Source of the DNA: JAGVSV01 sp050952845
GTDB lineage: Bacteria > Bacillota > Clostridia > Christensenellales > Aristaeellaceae
Length of the DNA stretch: 64,000 bases
NCBI GenBank assembly: GCA_050952845.1
Contig: JBMNLP010000001.1
Coordinates: 992,001-1,056,000, forward strand
Direction: 5' to 3'
Within the stretch, counting starts at the first letter, position 1. Every line of letters begins with the position of its first letter. Below, piece after piece: positions 16,102-24,399 of this stretch. Under the pieces are notes generated by a model. That model was given only the letters and a program-made list of their open reading frames with translations. It did no database searches and was not told where the DNA came from. The translations under genes were made by a program, and so were the position numbers.

Positions 16102-16448
16102 ACATCCAGCTCTATCTGTATAAACGGAGCTTTGACACCCAGAAGGCGGAGCGTTTTTTCAAGGAGCGGCGAATTGTTTTTCAGGTATTTGATTTGAAAA
16201 AGCACAAGTTAGGCAGGCGGGAACTCGAGCTGTTTGCACGCAAGGCAGGCGCATGTGCGCTGCTGGACCGGGAAAATGCGCTTGTTAAATCGCACCCGGT
16301 TATGTATACTGATGATGAACGAATTGTGCTTGGTTACCTGCTGGAGCATCCTGAGTTTCTGCGGACGCCGCTGGTGCGCGATGGTCAGCGCACGATGGTA
16401 GGCTTTGATGAAAAGGAGTACCTGGCTTTTATAGCAAACCAGGATTGA
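16098..16448 (+). CDS. ArsC/Spx-like thioredoxin-fold protein lacking the redox cysteines
   Basis: A 116-residue protein of ArsC/Spx/YffB size and pattern: an N-terminal strand and helix (LYLYKRSFDTQKAERFFKER), a middle region near HPVMYTDDERIVLGY and a C-terminal LVRDGQRTMVGFDEKEY that resembles the P-[IL]-V-R-D-G turn and GF motif of the family. Where reductases have CXXC or C, this copy has FDTQ, so it cannot act as a thiol reductase. Its only cysteine is mid-protein (ACALL). Translationally coupled to rsfS (ATGA). Function unknown. Confidence 0.75.
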   Translation: MNIQLYLYKRSFDTQKAERFFKERRIVFQVFDLKKHKLGRRELELFARKAGACALLDRENALVKSHPVMYTDDERIVLGYLLEHPEFLRTPLVRDGQRTMVGFDEKEYLAFIANQD

Positions 16449-16514
16449 ATGGGCACACAAACCAGGGTATCCGGGCGGTATGCGCCCTGATCATATCAAT
16501 TGAGGGAGGACAAC

Positions 16515-19262
16515 ATGAAGAAGCTATCCATAGTACTGGCGCTTGTCGTGCTGGTTGCTGCGGTGCTGCTGGGCATTCAAGCCGGGCAGAAGAACACCGC
16601 GCAGCAGCAGGCAGCCGAGCTGGAAGACAAGCTCAAACTGGTCGATGCTGACCTTGTCACTGCGAAGGAACAGACAACTGAGCTGGAAGACAAGCTCAAG
16701 CTGGCTGATACCGACCTTGCCACCGCGAAGGAACAGGTGGCTGAGCTGGAAGGCAAGCTCAAACAGGCTGATACCGACCTTGCCGCTGCGAAGGAGCAGG
16801 TGGCTGACCTGGAAGCTGCCGCGGTGGATGCCGCCAAGCTGAGCGCCGATCTGGCGCTGCTTCAGGGCAGCTACGACACCCTGTTGCAAGAGAAGGACGG
16901 CATTGCCGTCCAGGCGGAAGAAGCCAACAAGGTTGTCAAGGCGCTGACGGAAGAGCGTACCACGTTAGCCGGACAGATTGCTGAGGATAAAAAGACCATT
17001 GCCTCGCTGACGGACGAGCGTACTACGCTGACAACACAGTTGGAGGAGGCGCAGAAGGCGCACGCAGCCCTGACCCAGGAAAGGGATGATCTGTCATCCC
17101 GGCTGGACAGCGTCATGGCTGCAATGGATGCCGACAAGGCTTCGCTGGAAGCGGAAGTGGACAAAGCCAGCAAGCGGGCTGATACCCTGCAGACCAAATT
17201 GGACGAGTCCAACAAAACCGTGACAGCCCTGGAAGAGGAAAAGAAAGCGTTAGAAGCTGATGTTGAGAAAGCCCAGGAGTCGGCTGATGCATTGACAGCT
17301 GAGAAAGCCGCCCTGCAGAACCAGGTGGACGAGTCCAACAAAGCCGTGACAGCCCTGGAAGAGGAAAAGAAAGCGTTAGAAGCTGATGTTGAGAAAGCCC
17401 AGGAGTCGGCTGATGCATTGACGGCTGAAAAAGCCGCCCTGCAGACCCAGGTGGATGAGTCCAACAAAGCCGTGACAGCCCTGGAAGAGGAAAAAAAAGC
17501 GTTAGAAGCTGATGTTGAGAAAGCCCAGGAGTCGGCTAATGCATTGACAGCTGATAAAGATGCCATGCAAAATCAGCTGGACGAAGCAGCCAAGCAGGTC
17601 CAAGCGCTTGAAGATGAGAAGGCCTCTTTGGAAGCCAAGCTGGGCGAAGCGCAGAAGAGCACGGATGCTTTAGAGGCGGAGAAGGCATTGCTGGAGGAGC
17701 AGCTCCGGGCACAGACCGATCAAAAAGCAGAGCCGGTCGCTATCACAGTGTTCCACACCAACGATGTGCACAGCCGCATCGAGGGCAACGACAAGGACCT
17801 CATCGGCTATGCCAAGCTGGCTGCTATTGTCAAGGACGCGCGGGCTGCCGGCGGTGTGCTGCTACTGGACGCGGGCGATGTGCTGCACGGCATGTCCCTT
17901 GCCACCATGGTGCAGGGGCAGAGCATTGTCGACATGATGAACCTGGTGGGCTACGATGCCATGACGCCCGGCAACCATGATTTCAACTACGGGTACGACC
18001 GCCTCAAGGAGCTGGAGGAAGGCCTGGACTGCGACATGGTCAACGCCAACATCGTGCTGGAGAATGGCGACGGCGCGTTTAAGCCCTTTGTGATCAAGGA
18101 AGTATCCGGTAAAAAAATCGCCATTGTCGGCGGCGCCAACCCGCAGATTAAGAGTGCGATCCACCCCAACCACACCAAGGGCTTGCAGTTCTTAGGCGTG
18201 GAGAAAATAGAGGAAGCCGTCCGGCAGGCGGATGCGGAAGCCGATGCCGTCATCGTGCTGGCGCACTGGGGCGCTGACAAAGCTTACGAGCCCAATAGCA
18301 GTGTGTTGGCTAAGATTAAAGGCGTCGACCTGGTGATCGACGGTCACAGCCATACCCTGCTTGGCGACATTGAGCAGGTTGAAGGTGGTGCGCTGATTGT
18401 ATCGGCAGGCGAATACCTGAAGAATATCGGCAAAGTCATCATGACCTTTGACGAAAAGGGTGAGGTAACCTGTCAGGCCGAGATGCTCACCTATGAGATG
18501 ACAGCTGACGTGGTGCCCGATGAGGACGTGCTCAGCGCTATTGAAGCCATTAAGGCCAGTCAGGAGGAGATCCTCTCCATCGTCATCGGCACGACCGATG
18601 TGTTCCTGGACGGCGAGCGGGAAACCAACCGCACAGGCGAAACCAACCTTGGCGACTTGGCGGCTGATGGGTTCCTTGCGTACACGGACGCTGATTTTGC
18701 CTTTACCAATGGCGGCGGCATCCGCAAAAGCATTGAGCAGGGCGACATCACCAAGCAGAGCGTCGTCGACGTGTTCCCGTTTGGCAACACCATCGTCATC
18801 ATCGAGGTTACGGGCGAAAAGCTGCTGGCAGCCATGGAGCATGGCTTGAGGCTATACCCCGAGCAGAATGGCGGCTTCCCGCAGATTGCCGGCGGCACGC
18901 TGGTGTTCGATCCTGCGAAGGACCCGGGCAGCCGCGTTGTCAGCATGACGGTAGGCGGGCAGGATGTTGATCCGGCCAAGGCATACAAGGTGGCCACCAA
19001 CGACTTCTTAGCAGCCGGCGGCGATGGATACGAGATGCTGAAGGACTGCCCCGTGCTGCAGTACCGCGGCACGTTGGATGAGGCGTTCACCGAGTATATC
19101 GATTCGCTGGGCATCATCACGCTCGAAAAAGACGGACGCATAGCGCGGCTTGACGAAGAAGCCGGAGAAGCGCAGCCTGCGGCGACGCAGACCGAGGAAG
19201 TGCAGCCTGAGGAAGTACAGCCTGAGGCAACGCAGACCGAGGCGCCTGCCGACGCATCATAA
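16515..19262 (+). CDS. Cell-surface 5'-nucleotidase on a coiled-coil stalk
   Basis: A 915-residue exported protein. Residues 1-22 form a signal or anchor helix; about 30-405 are a nearly unbroken coiled coil rich in Glu, Lys, Ala and Leu; about 406-660 are a metallophosphoesterase with NDVH (417-420), DAGD, GNHD (486-489), AHWG and GHSHT (610-614); about 680-880 are the UshA-type C-terminal substrate domain (ETNLGDLAADGF, TNGGGIR, AGGDGYE). The tail is Glu/Pro/Thr/Gln-rich with no LPXTG. Expected activity is hydrolysis of extracellular nucleotides or related phosphoesters. The frame is open from 16500, but GAGGGAGG at 16502-16509 places the start at ATG 16515. Confidence 0.92.
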   Translation: MKKLSIVLALVVLVAAVLLGIQAGQKNTAQQQAAELEDKLKLVDADLVTAKEQTTELEDKLKLADTDLATAKEQVAELEGKLKQADTDLAAAKEQVADLEAAAVDAAKLSADLALLQGSYDTLLQEKDGIAVQAEEANKVVKALTEERTTLAGQIAEDKKTIASLTDERTTLTTQLEEAQKAHAALTQERDDLSSRLDSVMAAMDADKASLEAEVDKASKRADTLQTKLDESNKTVTALEEEKKALEADVEKAQESADALTAEKAALQNQVDESNKAVTALEEEKKALEADVEKAQESADALTAEKAALQTQVDESNKAVTALEEEKKALEADVEKAQESANALTADKDAMQNQLDEAAKQVQALEDEKASLEAKLGEAQKSTDALEAEKALLEEQLRAQTDQKAEPVAITVFHTNDVHSRIEGNDKDLIGYAKLAAIVKDARAAGGVLLLDAGDVLHGMSLATMVQGQSIVDMMNLVGYDAMTPGNHDFNYGYDRLKELEEGLDCDMVNANIVLENGDGAFKPFVIKEVSGKKIAIVGGANPQIKSAIHPNHTKGLQFLGVEKIEEAVRQADAEADAVIVLAHWGADKAYEPNSSVLAKIKGVDLVIDGHSHTLLGDIEQVEGGALIVSAGEYLKNIGKVIMTFDEKGEVTCQAEMLTYEMTADVVPDEDVLSAIEAIKASQEEILSIVIGTTDVFLDGERETNRTGETNLGDLAADGFLAYTDADFAFTNGGGIRKSIEQGDITKQSVVDVFPFGNTIVIIEVTGEKLLAAMEHGLRLYPEQNGGFPQIAGGTLVFDPAKDPGSRVVSMTVGGQDVDPAKAYKVATNDFLAAGGDGYEMLKDCPVLQYRGTLDEAFTEYIDSLGIITLEKDGRIARLDEEAGEAQPAATQTEEVQPEEVQPEATQTEAPADAS
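16617..16805 (+). repeat. Three 63-bp tandem repeats in the stalk
   Basis: Units start at 16617, 16680 and 16743 with a fourth beginning at 16806 and then diverging. Each encodes 21 residues (three heptads), consensus ELEDKLKLADTDLATAKEQV. The phase keeps the coiled-coil register. Confidence 0.95.
17202..17579 (+). repeat. Three nearly identical 126-bp tandem repeats in the stalk
   Basis: Units start at 17202, 17328 and 17454, spacing exactly 126 bases (42 residues, six heptads). The first two differ at only a few positions; the third diverges at its 3' end. Such close DNA identity points to recent duplication. Confidence 0.95.
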
Positions 19263-19265
19263 CTC

Positions 19266-19430
19266 TTAGAGCAAATTACGCAATCGTGGCGCACAAAGCA
19301 ACGCAGGATTTTTGTCTCTGGCAAGGAGCGTGAATGCAGGCGTAGCAGCGCTACGACAAATGAACAGCGACACACCCAGAGGCAAAAAGACAAGTCTGCG
19401 ACTGCAACATGATAAGTTAATTTGCTCTAA
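19266..19430. repeat. 165-bp palindromic MITE-like element
   Basis: The ends are a perfect 13-bp inverted repeat, TTAGAGCAAATTA (19266-19278) and TAATTTGCTCTAA (19418-19430). The element is exactly symmetric: two 81-base arms around a 3-base centre, with further matches at CGTAGC/GCTACG at the centre and TTTTTGTCTCTGG against CCAGAGGCAAAAA midway. There is no ORF and no clear target-site duplication. It sits between the nucleotidase gene and its terminator. Mobility is inferred from form only; a long hairpin in the mRNA is certain. Confidence 0.7.
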
Positions 19431-19440
19431 TATTCAGTGG

Positions 19441-19467
19441 GGACCGTCAGCCTGACGGTCCTTTTTT
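19441..19467 (+). terminator. Intrinsic terminator after the nucleotidase gene
   Basis: GGACCGTC (19441-19448) pairs with GACGGTCC (19454-19461), followed by TTTTTT (19462-19467). It lies 180 bases after the stop, downstream of the palindromic element. Confidence 0.93.
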
Positions 19468-19495
19468 GGTGGGCATGTCACATCGGCATGTTTTA

Positions 19496-19504
19496 TGGTA
19501 CAAT
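19496..19504 (+). promoter_or_regulatory. Extended -10 promoter of thrC
   Basis: TGGTACAAT at 19496-19504 is an extended -10 (TGN plus TACAAT). The -35 is weak (TGTCAC near 19476-19481, about 17 bases upstream). It directly follows the terminator and precedes thrC by 36 bases. Confidence 0.6.
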
Positions 19505-19540
19505 CGGCGCAACCTTGAAATGAACGGGGGAATGGACAGC

Positions 19541-21019
19541 ATGGTGACTTTTAGAAGCACACGGGGAGTGGGTGTTGGTGTCACCGCGCCGCAGGCTGTG
19601 ATGGCGGGCATAGCAGAGGATGGCGGGCTGTATGTGCCTTCCCATGTGCCTGCGATGCCGTATGGCGCGTGGGCGGATGCGTTTGCGCCTGCCGCAACGC
19701 GGATATTCATCGACCTGTTGCCTGGGTTTGAGGGCATCAGCGCGCTGGTAGAAGCAGCTTATTTGGGTCGGTTTGATAGCCCGGAGGTAGCGCCTGTGTT
19801 AAAGGTAGGGGATGCCTTTGTGACAGAGCTGTATCATGGCCCGACGGCTGCCTTCAAGGACATCGCGCTGTGCGCATTGCCTGGCTTGATGGCGCAGGCG
19901 CGGGCGGTGCTGGCGCCGGAGCTTCGTATCCTGGTGCTGACGGCTACAAGCGGGGACACCGGTTCGGCGGCGCTGGCAGGCTTTGCAGGTGTGGAGGGCA
20001 TCCGGGTCATCGTTTTCTACCCGGACCAGGGGGTCAGCGCCGTGCAGAAAGCCCAGATGGTGTCGATGCCCGGCGCTAACCTCGACGTCTGCGCAATCCG
20101 CGGCAATTTTGACGACGCCCAGCGCGCAGTCAAGGATGTATTTGGTCAGGTTGATCCATCGCAGGCCTTTCCCGGCCAGCGGATCAGCTTTTCCAGCGCC
20201 AACTCCATCAACATCGGCCGTCTGGTGCCGCAGATAATATATTACTATACATCTTATGCCAGCCTGGTGCGTCAAGGCGCCATTCAGCCGGGAGATCAGG
20301 TCAACTTCATCGTACCCACCGGCAACTTTGGCGATATCTTGGCGGGTTTCATGGCTCGCATGGCGGGGCTGCCCGTGGCGGAGCTGATCTGTGCCTCCAA
20401 TGAAAATGATGTGCTCAGGGTATTCTTTGAAAGCGGCGTGTATGATAGGCGGCGCAGGCTGGTGAAGACCTTGTCGCCGTCCATGGACATCCTGGTGTCC
20501 AGCAACCTGGAGCGGTTGCTATGGTATGCGGCGGATGGCGATGCGGCATATGTCCGCGCCCTGATGGCGGATTTGCAGAAAAAAGGATACTATGTGCTGC
20601 ATGAAAAGGCGCGTCGCGCCATTGCGGAGGTGTTTACAGGCATCAGCTGCACCGATGAGGACGCGCTGGATGTTATCCGCCGCGTGTACCGGGAGCATGG
20701 GTACCTGATGGACCCGCACACCGCCACCGCCTGGTGCGCCATGGAGCGCCGCAGAGCGGCGAAGCACAATGGTTGCCCGGACATTGTGCTGGCTACAGCG
20801 TCTCCGTTTAAGTTTCCGGGCGCTATCGCTCAGGCGCTGCACCTGCCTGTCGCAGCGGATGACGCTGATGCCGTGGAGCGCCTGGTGGAAGCGCTTGGTG
20901 TGACACCGCCTGTTTCGTTGACAGGGCTTAGCCGCCGCCCTGTGCTGCACCGTGACATCATTGACCCTGCCCAAATTGGGGACTATGTTGTTGCGAAAGC
21001 AGGTGACGCTGCGTGGTAG
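19541..21019 (+). CDS. thrC: Threonine synthase
   Basis: A 492-residue PLP enzyme that converts O-phosphohomoserine to threonine. The PLP lysine is K106 in YHGPTAAFKDIAL; the phosphate-binding TATSGDTGSAAL and FSSANSINIGRLVPQ motifs follow. The length and N-terminal domain (MVTFRSTRG, EDGGLYVP) match the long enteric or fungal class. ATG 19541 is preferred, with GGGGGAA about 9 bases upstream; ATG 19532 would add three residues. Followed directly by thrB. Confidence 0.95.
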   Translation: MVTFRSTRGVGVGVTAPQAVMAGIAEDGGLYVPSHVPAMPYGAWADAFAPAATRIFIDLLPGFEGISALVEAAYLGRFDSPEVAPVLKVGDAFVTELYHGPTAAFKDIALCALPGLMAQARAVLAPELRILVLTATSGDTGSAALAGFAGVEGIRVIVFYPDQGVSAVQKAQMVSMPGANLDVCAIRGNFDDAQRAVKDVFGQVDPSQAFPGQRISFSSANSINIGRLVPQIIYYYTSYASLVRQGAIQPGDQVNFIVPTGNFGDILAGFMARMAGLPVAELICASNENDVLRVFFESGVYDRRRRLVKTLSPSMDILVSSNLERLLWYAADGDAAYVRALMADLQKKGYYVLHEKARRAIAEVFTGISCTDEDALDVIRRVYREHGYLMDPHTATAWCAMERRRAAKHNGCPDIVLATASPFKFPGAIAQALHLPVAADDADAVERLVEALGVTPPVSLTGLSRRPVLHRDIIDPAQIGDYVVAKAGDAAW

Positions 21020-21894
21020 ACATCACCGTGCCTGCTACCACCGCCAACATGGGGCCGGGCTTTGACTGCCTGGGCTGCGCGCTGACGCTGTACGCGCGTT
21101 TTCGGTTTGAAAGGAAGCCTAAGGGGCTTGATATCACAGGATGCCCCGAGGCATACCGTGGTGCAAAGAACTTAGCCTATCGTGCTTATGCCCATGCCTG
21201 TGACAGACTGCATGTTGCGCCAGGAGGCCTTGCTGTGGATATTCGCTCCGATATCCCAGCTGCCCGCGGGCTGGGCAGCAGCGCGGCGTTTGTGCTGGCC
21301 GGCATCACGGCGGCATTCGCGCTGCACAGGGGAGAGGTGGCTGAGGAAGAGGTGCTGGCGCTCGCGCTGCAGATGGAAGGGCATCCCGACAACATTGCGC
21401 CGGCTTTGCTGGGCGGCATGCAGGCTTCCCTGATCGTTGACGACAAGGTGCACACCGCAGCGGCGGCTGTTCATCCGTCCTATGCCTTTCTGGCGCTGAT
21501 CCCGCCGTTCGAATTGCCCACCGACAAGGCGAGGGGGGTGCTGCCGAAAGCGGTACCCATAGCGGACGCTGCGCACAACGTGTCCTGTGCCGCGATGCTG
21601 CTCAAGGCGCTGGAGTCGGGCGATGCTGGGCTGCTGCGCCTGGCCGGGGATGACCGGCTGCACCAGCCCTACAGGTATCCCCTGATACCCGGCGCCGATA
21701 TCTTGCGTGACGAAGCGCTCCGCCAGGGCGCGGACATGGTGTTTATCAGCGGCGCGGGTTCTTCTCTGATGTGCCTGCATCGTGACCCGGTGTTTCCGCA
21801 GCGCTTTGCAGCCTGGCTGCACGAAACCGGCAGCGTCTGGCAGACACTGCTGCTGGCGCTCGATACCCGGGGACTTCAGTGGTCCCTGATATAA
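21013..21894 (+). CDS. thrB: Homoserine kinase
   Basis: A 293-residue GHMP kinase that phosphorylates homoserine, giving the thrC substrate. It has VPATTANMGPGFDCLG at the start, the ATP loop PAARGLGSSAA near residue 85 and GHPDNIAPALLGG. The C-terminal motif ISGAGSSLMCL is the third GHMP motif. The start is GTG 21013, overlapping the thrC stop by 7 bases, so the two are coupled. No terminator was recognised after it. Confidence 0.95.
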   Translation: MVDITVPATTANMGPGFDCLGCALTLYARFRFERKPKGLDITGCPEAYRGAKNLAYRAYAHACDRLHVAPGGLAVDIRSDIPAARGLGSSAAFVLAGITAAFALHRGEVAEEEVLALALQMEGHPDNIAPALLGGMQASLIVDDKVHTAAAAVHPSYAFLALIPPFELPTDKARGVLPKAVPIADAAHNVSCAAMLLKALESGDAGLLRLAGDDRLHQPYRYPLIPGADILRDEALRQGADMVFISGAGSSLMCLHRDPVFPQRFAAWLHETGSVWQTLLLALDTRGLQWSLI

Positions 21895-21966
21895 AATCCA
21901 TGGTTTGAAGAACAAAAAAGATACAATGATTCGGATTAAAATAGCCCCATATTGGCTTGGATGCGA

Positions 21967-21995
21967 TTGACAGATGCATCGTGGCATGCTAATTT
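21967..21995 (+). promoter_or_regulatory. Promoter of the ilv-leu operon
   Basis: TTGACA (21967-21972), a 17-base spacer and TAATTT (21990-21995) preceded by TGC, an extended -10. Transcription would begin near 22002, about 23 bases before the leader peptide start. This makes the ilv-leu genes a unit separate from thrCB. Confidence 0.8.
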
Positions 21996-22024
21996 ATACA
22001 TTGAACACTGACCGGGAGGATGAC

Positions 22025-22114
22025 ATGGGCCGATTGACTGAAAGCCTGCTGCTGATTAGCCTGCCCGCTATCGTACGAATTACGATTGGCGAAGGCAGGC
22101 TTCACTGTATGTAA
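22025..22114 (+). CDS. Leader peptide rich in Leu, Ile and Val (attenuator)
   Basis: A 29-codon ORF, MGRLTESLLLISLPAIVRIT then IGEGRLHCM, starting 6 bases after GGGAGGA and ending TAA at 22112-22114. Eleven of 29 codons are branched-chain: six Leu (three CTG in a row at codons 8-10, next to ATT), four Ile and one Val. It lies between a good promoter and a terminator upstream of ilvB, as in enteric ilv and leu leaders. The peptide itself need have no function; ribosome stalling on scarce charged tRNA is the presumed signal. Confidence 0.85.
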   Translation: MGRLTESLLLISLPAIVRITIGEGRLHCM

Positions 22115-22187
22115 AGGCGCAGGTTTGAAGAAAGGCTGTTTTGTACACAAACCCGTTCCCTTGTATACAGAGGAGAGCGGGTTTTTT
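22059..22187 (+). promoter_or_regulatory. Transcription attenuator of the ilv-leu operon
   Basis: Three elements are visible. First, a strong hairpin inside the leader ORF: GCCTGCC (22059-22065)/GGCAGGC (22094-22100) enclosing CGC/GCG and ATCGT/ACGAT. Second, GGTTTG (22122-22127), which can pair with CAAACC (22148-22153) as an antiterminator and may be masked by CTTCA/TGAAG pairing (22100-22104/22126-22130). Third, the terminator AAACCCG (22149-22155)/CGGGTTT (22178-22184) with T residues 22182-22187. Antiterminator and terminator share bases, so they exclude each other. A ribosome that reaches the leader stop would cover GGTTTG and favour termination. No T-box consensus was seen. Confidence 0.82.
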
Positions 22188-22209
22188 GTAAGCTGGAAGG
22201 GGTGACAGG

Positions 22210-23877
22210 ATGCAGTTGACTGGTGCGCAGATACTGATAGAGGTGTTAGCCGAACAGGGAGTGGATACCGTCTTTGGTTATCCCGGAGGTTCTGTGTTGC
22301 ACATCTATGATGAGCTGTACAAATCGCAGGACAGGATATTTCACTGCACCACTTGCCATGAGCAGGGAGCGGTGCACGCTGCGGACGGATATGCGCGCGT
22401 GAGCGGTAAGCCCGGCGTGGTGATCGCGACATCGGGTCCCGGCGCCACCAACCTGGTCACCGGCATTGCCAACGCTTACCTGGATTCGGTGCCCCTGGTT
22501 GCCATCACCGGCAATGTGGCTTGTGCGCTGATTGGCCGGGACAGCTTTCAGGAGGTGGACATCACAGGCATCACCATGCCCATCACCAAGCACAACTACA
22601 TGGTAAAGGATGTTGCGCGCCTGGCTGACACGCTGCGCATGGCGTTTAAACTGGCCATATCGGATCGACCGGGCCCTGTGTTGGTGGATATCCCCAAGGA
22701 CATTCAATCCTCAACCACGCTGTACACGCCGGCAGACCGGGTTGTTCGCACCAACGGCCTCGCCGCAACGCAGGAGGCGGTGGATGAAGCGCTGCGGCTG
22801 ATCGCCGAGGCTGAGCGCCCCTATATCTACGCAGGCGGTGGGGTCGTCCAGTCCAACGCCAGCGAAGAGCTGATGATGTTGGCTGAACGCCTGGACTGTC
22901 CTGTCGGCACCAGCATGATGGGGCTGACGTGCATCCCGAGCAGCTCCCCGCGCAATTTGGGCATGACGGGCATGCACGGCGCTTACACAGCCAGCAAAGT
23001 GCTGAGCATGTCGGATTTGATCATCGCCATCGGTACGCGTTTTTCGGACCGAGCCACCGGCAACAAACAGGCGTATTCCCTGGGGCGCAAGGTGCTGCAC
23101 ATCGACATTGACGCCGCTGAAATAGGCAAGAACATTAGGGCAGATGCCGCGATTGTGGGTGATGTCAAACATGTGTTGACGCAGCTGTTGAATGCCGATG
23201 TCAAGCGCCGCCCCAGCGACTGGGCCGACCAGGTCGACAAGGTCAGAGCAGCGCCCGACAGCAACCGGCGTATGCCGGCTGGTGAGCTGAACCCCCAGTC
23301 AGTGATCGAGGCCGTGAACGCGCGGCTCCAGCCCGACGACGTTGTGGCGACCGATGTCGGTCAGCACCAGCTGTGGACAGCGCAGTACTATGCCTTTGAG
23401 CAGCCGCGCACCCTGGTTACATCCGGTGGCTTGGGCACCATGGGCTTTGGTATGGGCGCGGCCATCGGCGCCTGCCTAGCCCGGGGGAAGGCGCGTACGG
23501 TGCTGTTTACTTCCGACGGATCCTTCCATATGAACCTGCAGGAGATGGCGACGGCCGTATCCAACCGCCTGCCGCTGCTGGTGGTGCTGCTGAACAATTG
23601 CACTTTGGGCATGGTGCGCCAGTGGCAGACGCTGTTTTACGATGGCCGCTATTCCAACACAACGCTCAACAGGCAGACGGACTTTGCAGCTTTGACCAAT
23701 GCGTTCGGTGCCAGGGGGTTCCGGGCTAAGAACTTGGCAGGTTTCACAGCGGCGCTGGATGCAGCATTGGCGCTGGACACGCCGGCGCTGATCGACGTGG
23801 TCATCGATACCGACCAGAAGGTGTTGCCCATGATCCCGCCGGGCGGCACCATCGACGATATCATATTGAAAGGATAA
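22210..23877 (+). CDS. ilvB: Acetolactate synthase, large subunit
   Basis: A 555-residue ThDP enzyme making 2-acetolactate (Val, Leu) and 2-aceto-2-hydroxybutyrate (Ile). The catalytic Glu lies in CTTCHEQGAVHAADGYAR; the ThDP motif runs from TSDGSFHMNLQE to LNNCTLGMVRQW. The usual GDG is SDG here, with the metal-binding Asp and Asn kept. The start follows GGAAGGGG. It is the first structural gene behind the attenuator and is followed by its small subunit after 4 bases. Confidence 0.96.
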   Translation: MQLTGAQILIEVLAEQGVDTVFGYPGGSVLHIYDELYKSQDRIFHCTTCHEQGAVHAADGYARVSGKPGVVIATSGPGATNLVTGIANAYLDSVPLVAITGNVACALIGRDSFQEVDITGITMPITKHNYMVKDVARLADTLRMAFKLAISDRPGPVLVDIPKDIQSSTTLYTPADRVVRTNGLAATQEAVDEALRLIAEAERPYIYAGGGVVQSNASEELMMLAERLDCPVGTSMMGLTCIPSSSPRNLGMTGMHGAYTASKVLSMSDLIIAIGTRFSDRATGNKQAYSLGRKVLHIDIDAAEIGKNIRADAAIVGDVKHVLTQLLNADVKRRPSDWADQVDKVRAAPDSNRRMPAGELNPQSVIEAVNARLQPDDVVATDVGQHQLWTAQYYAFEQPRTLVTSGGLGTMGFGMGAAIGACLARGKARTVLFTSDGSFHMNLQEMATAVSNRLPLLVVLLNNCTLGMVRQWQTLFYDGRYSNTTLNRQTDFAALTNAFGARGFRAKNLAGFTAALDAALALDTPALIDVVIDTDQKVLPMIPPGGTIDDIILKG

Positions 23878-23881
23878 TGCC

Positions 23882-24397
23882 ATGGAGCGAGATAAGTTCA
23901 TCCTCTCGGCGCTGGTCAACAACGAATCCGGCGTGTTGACGCGTGTATCCAGCCTGTTCGGGCGGCGTGGTTACAACATCGAAAGCCTTTCTGTGGGCGA
24001 AACGGAAAACCCCGCCATATCGCGCATCACGATTGCCTGCCTGGGCGATTTGGATACAAGAGACCAAATCGTCAAGCAGCTCAAGAAACTGCCCGATGTC
24101 AAGGCGGTTGCGCTGATGGCGCCGGAGAACACCGTTGTGCGCGAACTGATGCTGGTCAAGGTCAATGCCGAACTGGCCACCCGCGCGCAGATTCATCAAA
24201 CCGTTGATGTGTTCCGTGCCAAGGTGGTGGACCTGATGCCTTCCAGTATGACCATCGAGATCACCGGCGAGAAGAACAAATTAGACGCCTTTGTCTCAAA
24301 TCTGACCCCTTACGGGATCCTGGAGCTTTGCCGCACCGGGGTCACGGCGATAGGACGTAGCTCAACCATATTGACACATGAAGAAAGTGAGGAATAA
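23882..24397 (+). CDS. ilvN: Acetolactate synthase, small regulatory subunit
   Basis: A 171-residue small subunit (ilvN/ilvH family). The N-terminal ACT domain has LVNNESGVLTRVSSLFGRRGYNIESLSVG, the valine-binding site region; the C-terminal domain has MTIEITGEKNKLDAFV and LCRTGVTAIGR. It activates IlvB and gives feedback inhibition by valine. It starts 4 bases after ilvB and ends 2 bases before ilvC. Confidence 0.96.
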   Translation: MERDKFILSALVNNESGVLTRVSSLFGRRGYNIESLSVGETENPAISRITIACLGDLDTRDQIVKQLKKLPDVKAVALMAPENTVVRELMLVKVNAELATRAQIHQTVDVFRAKVVDLMPSSMTIEITGEKNKLDAFVSNLTPYGILELCRTGVTAIGRSSTILTHEESEE

Positions 24398-24399
24398 TC

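Noticed and set aside
16464..16500. GGGCG/CGCCC hairpin before the nucleotidase gene as a terminator
   Set aside because: Only five pairs and no T-run follow.
21895..22209. T-box riboswitch before ilvB
   Set aside because: No T-box consensus (TGGNACCGCG-like) or specifier loop was found; the leader peptide with branched-chain codons explains the terminator better.
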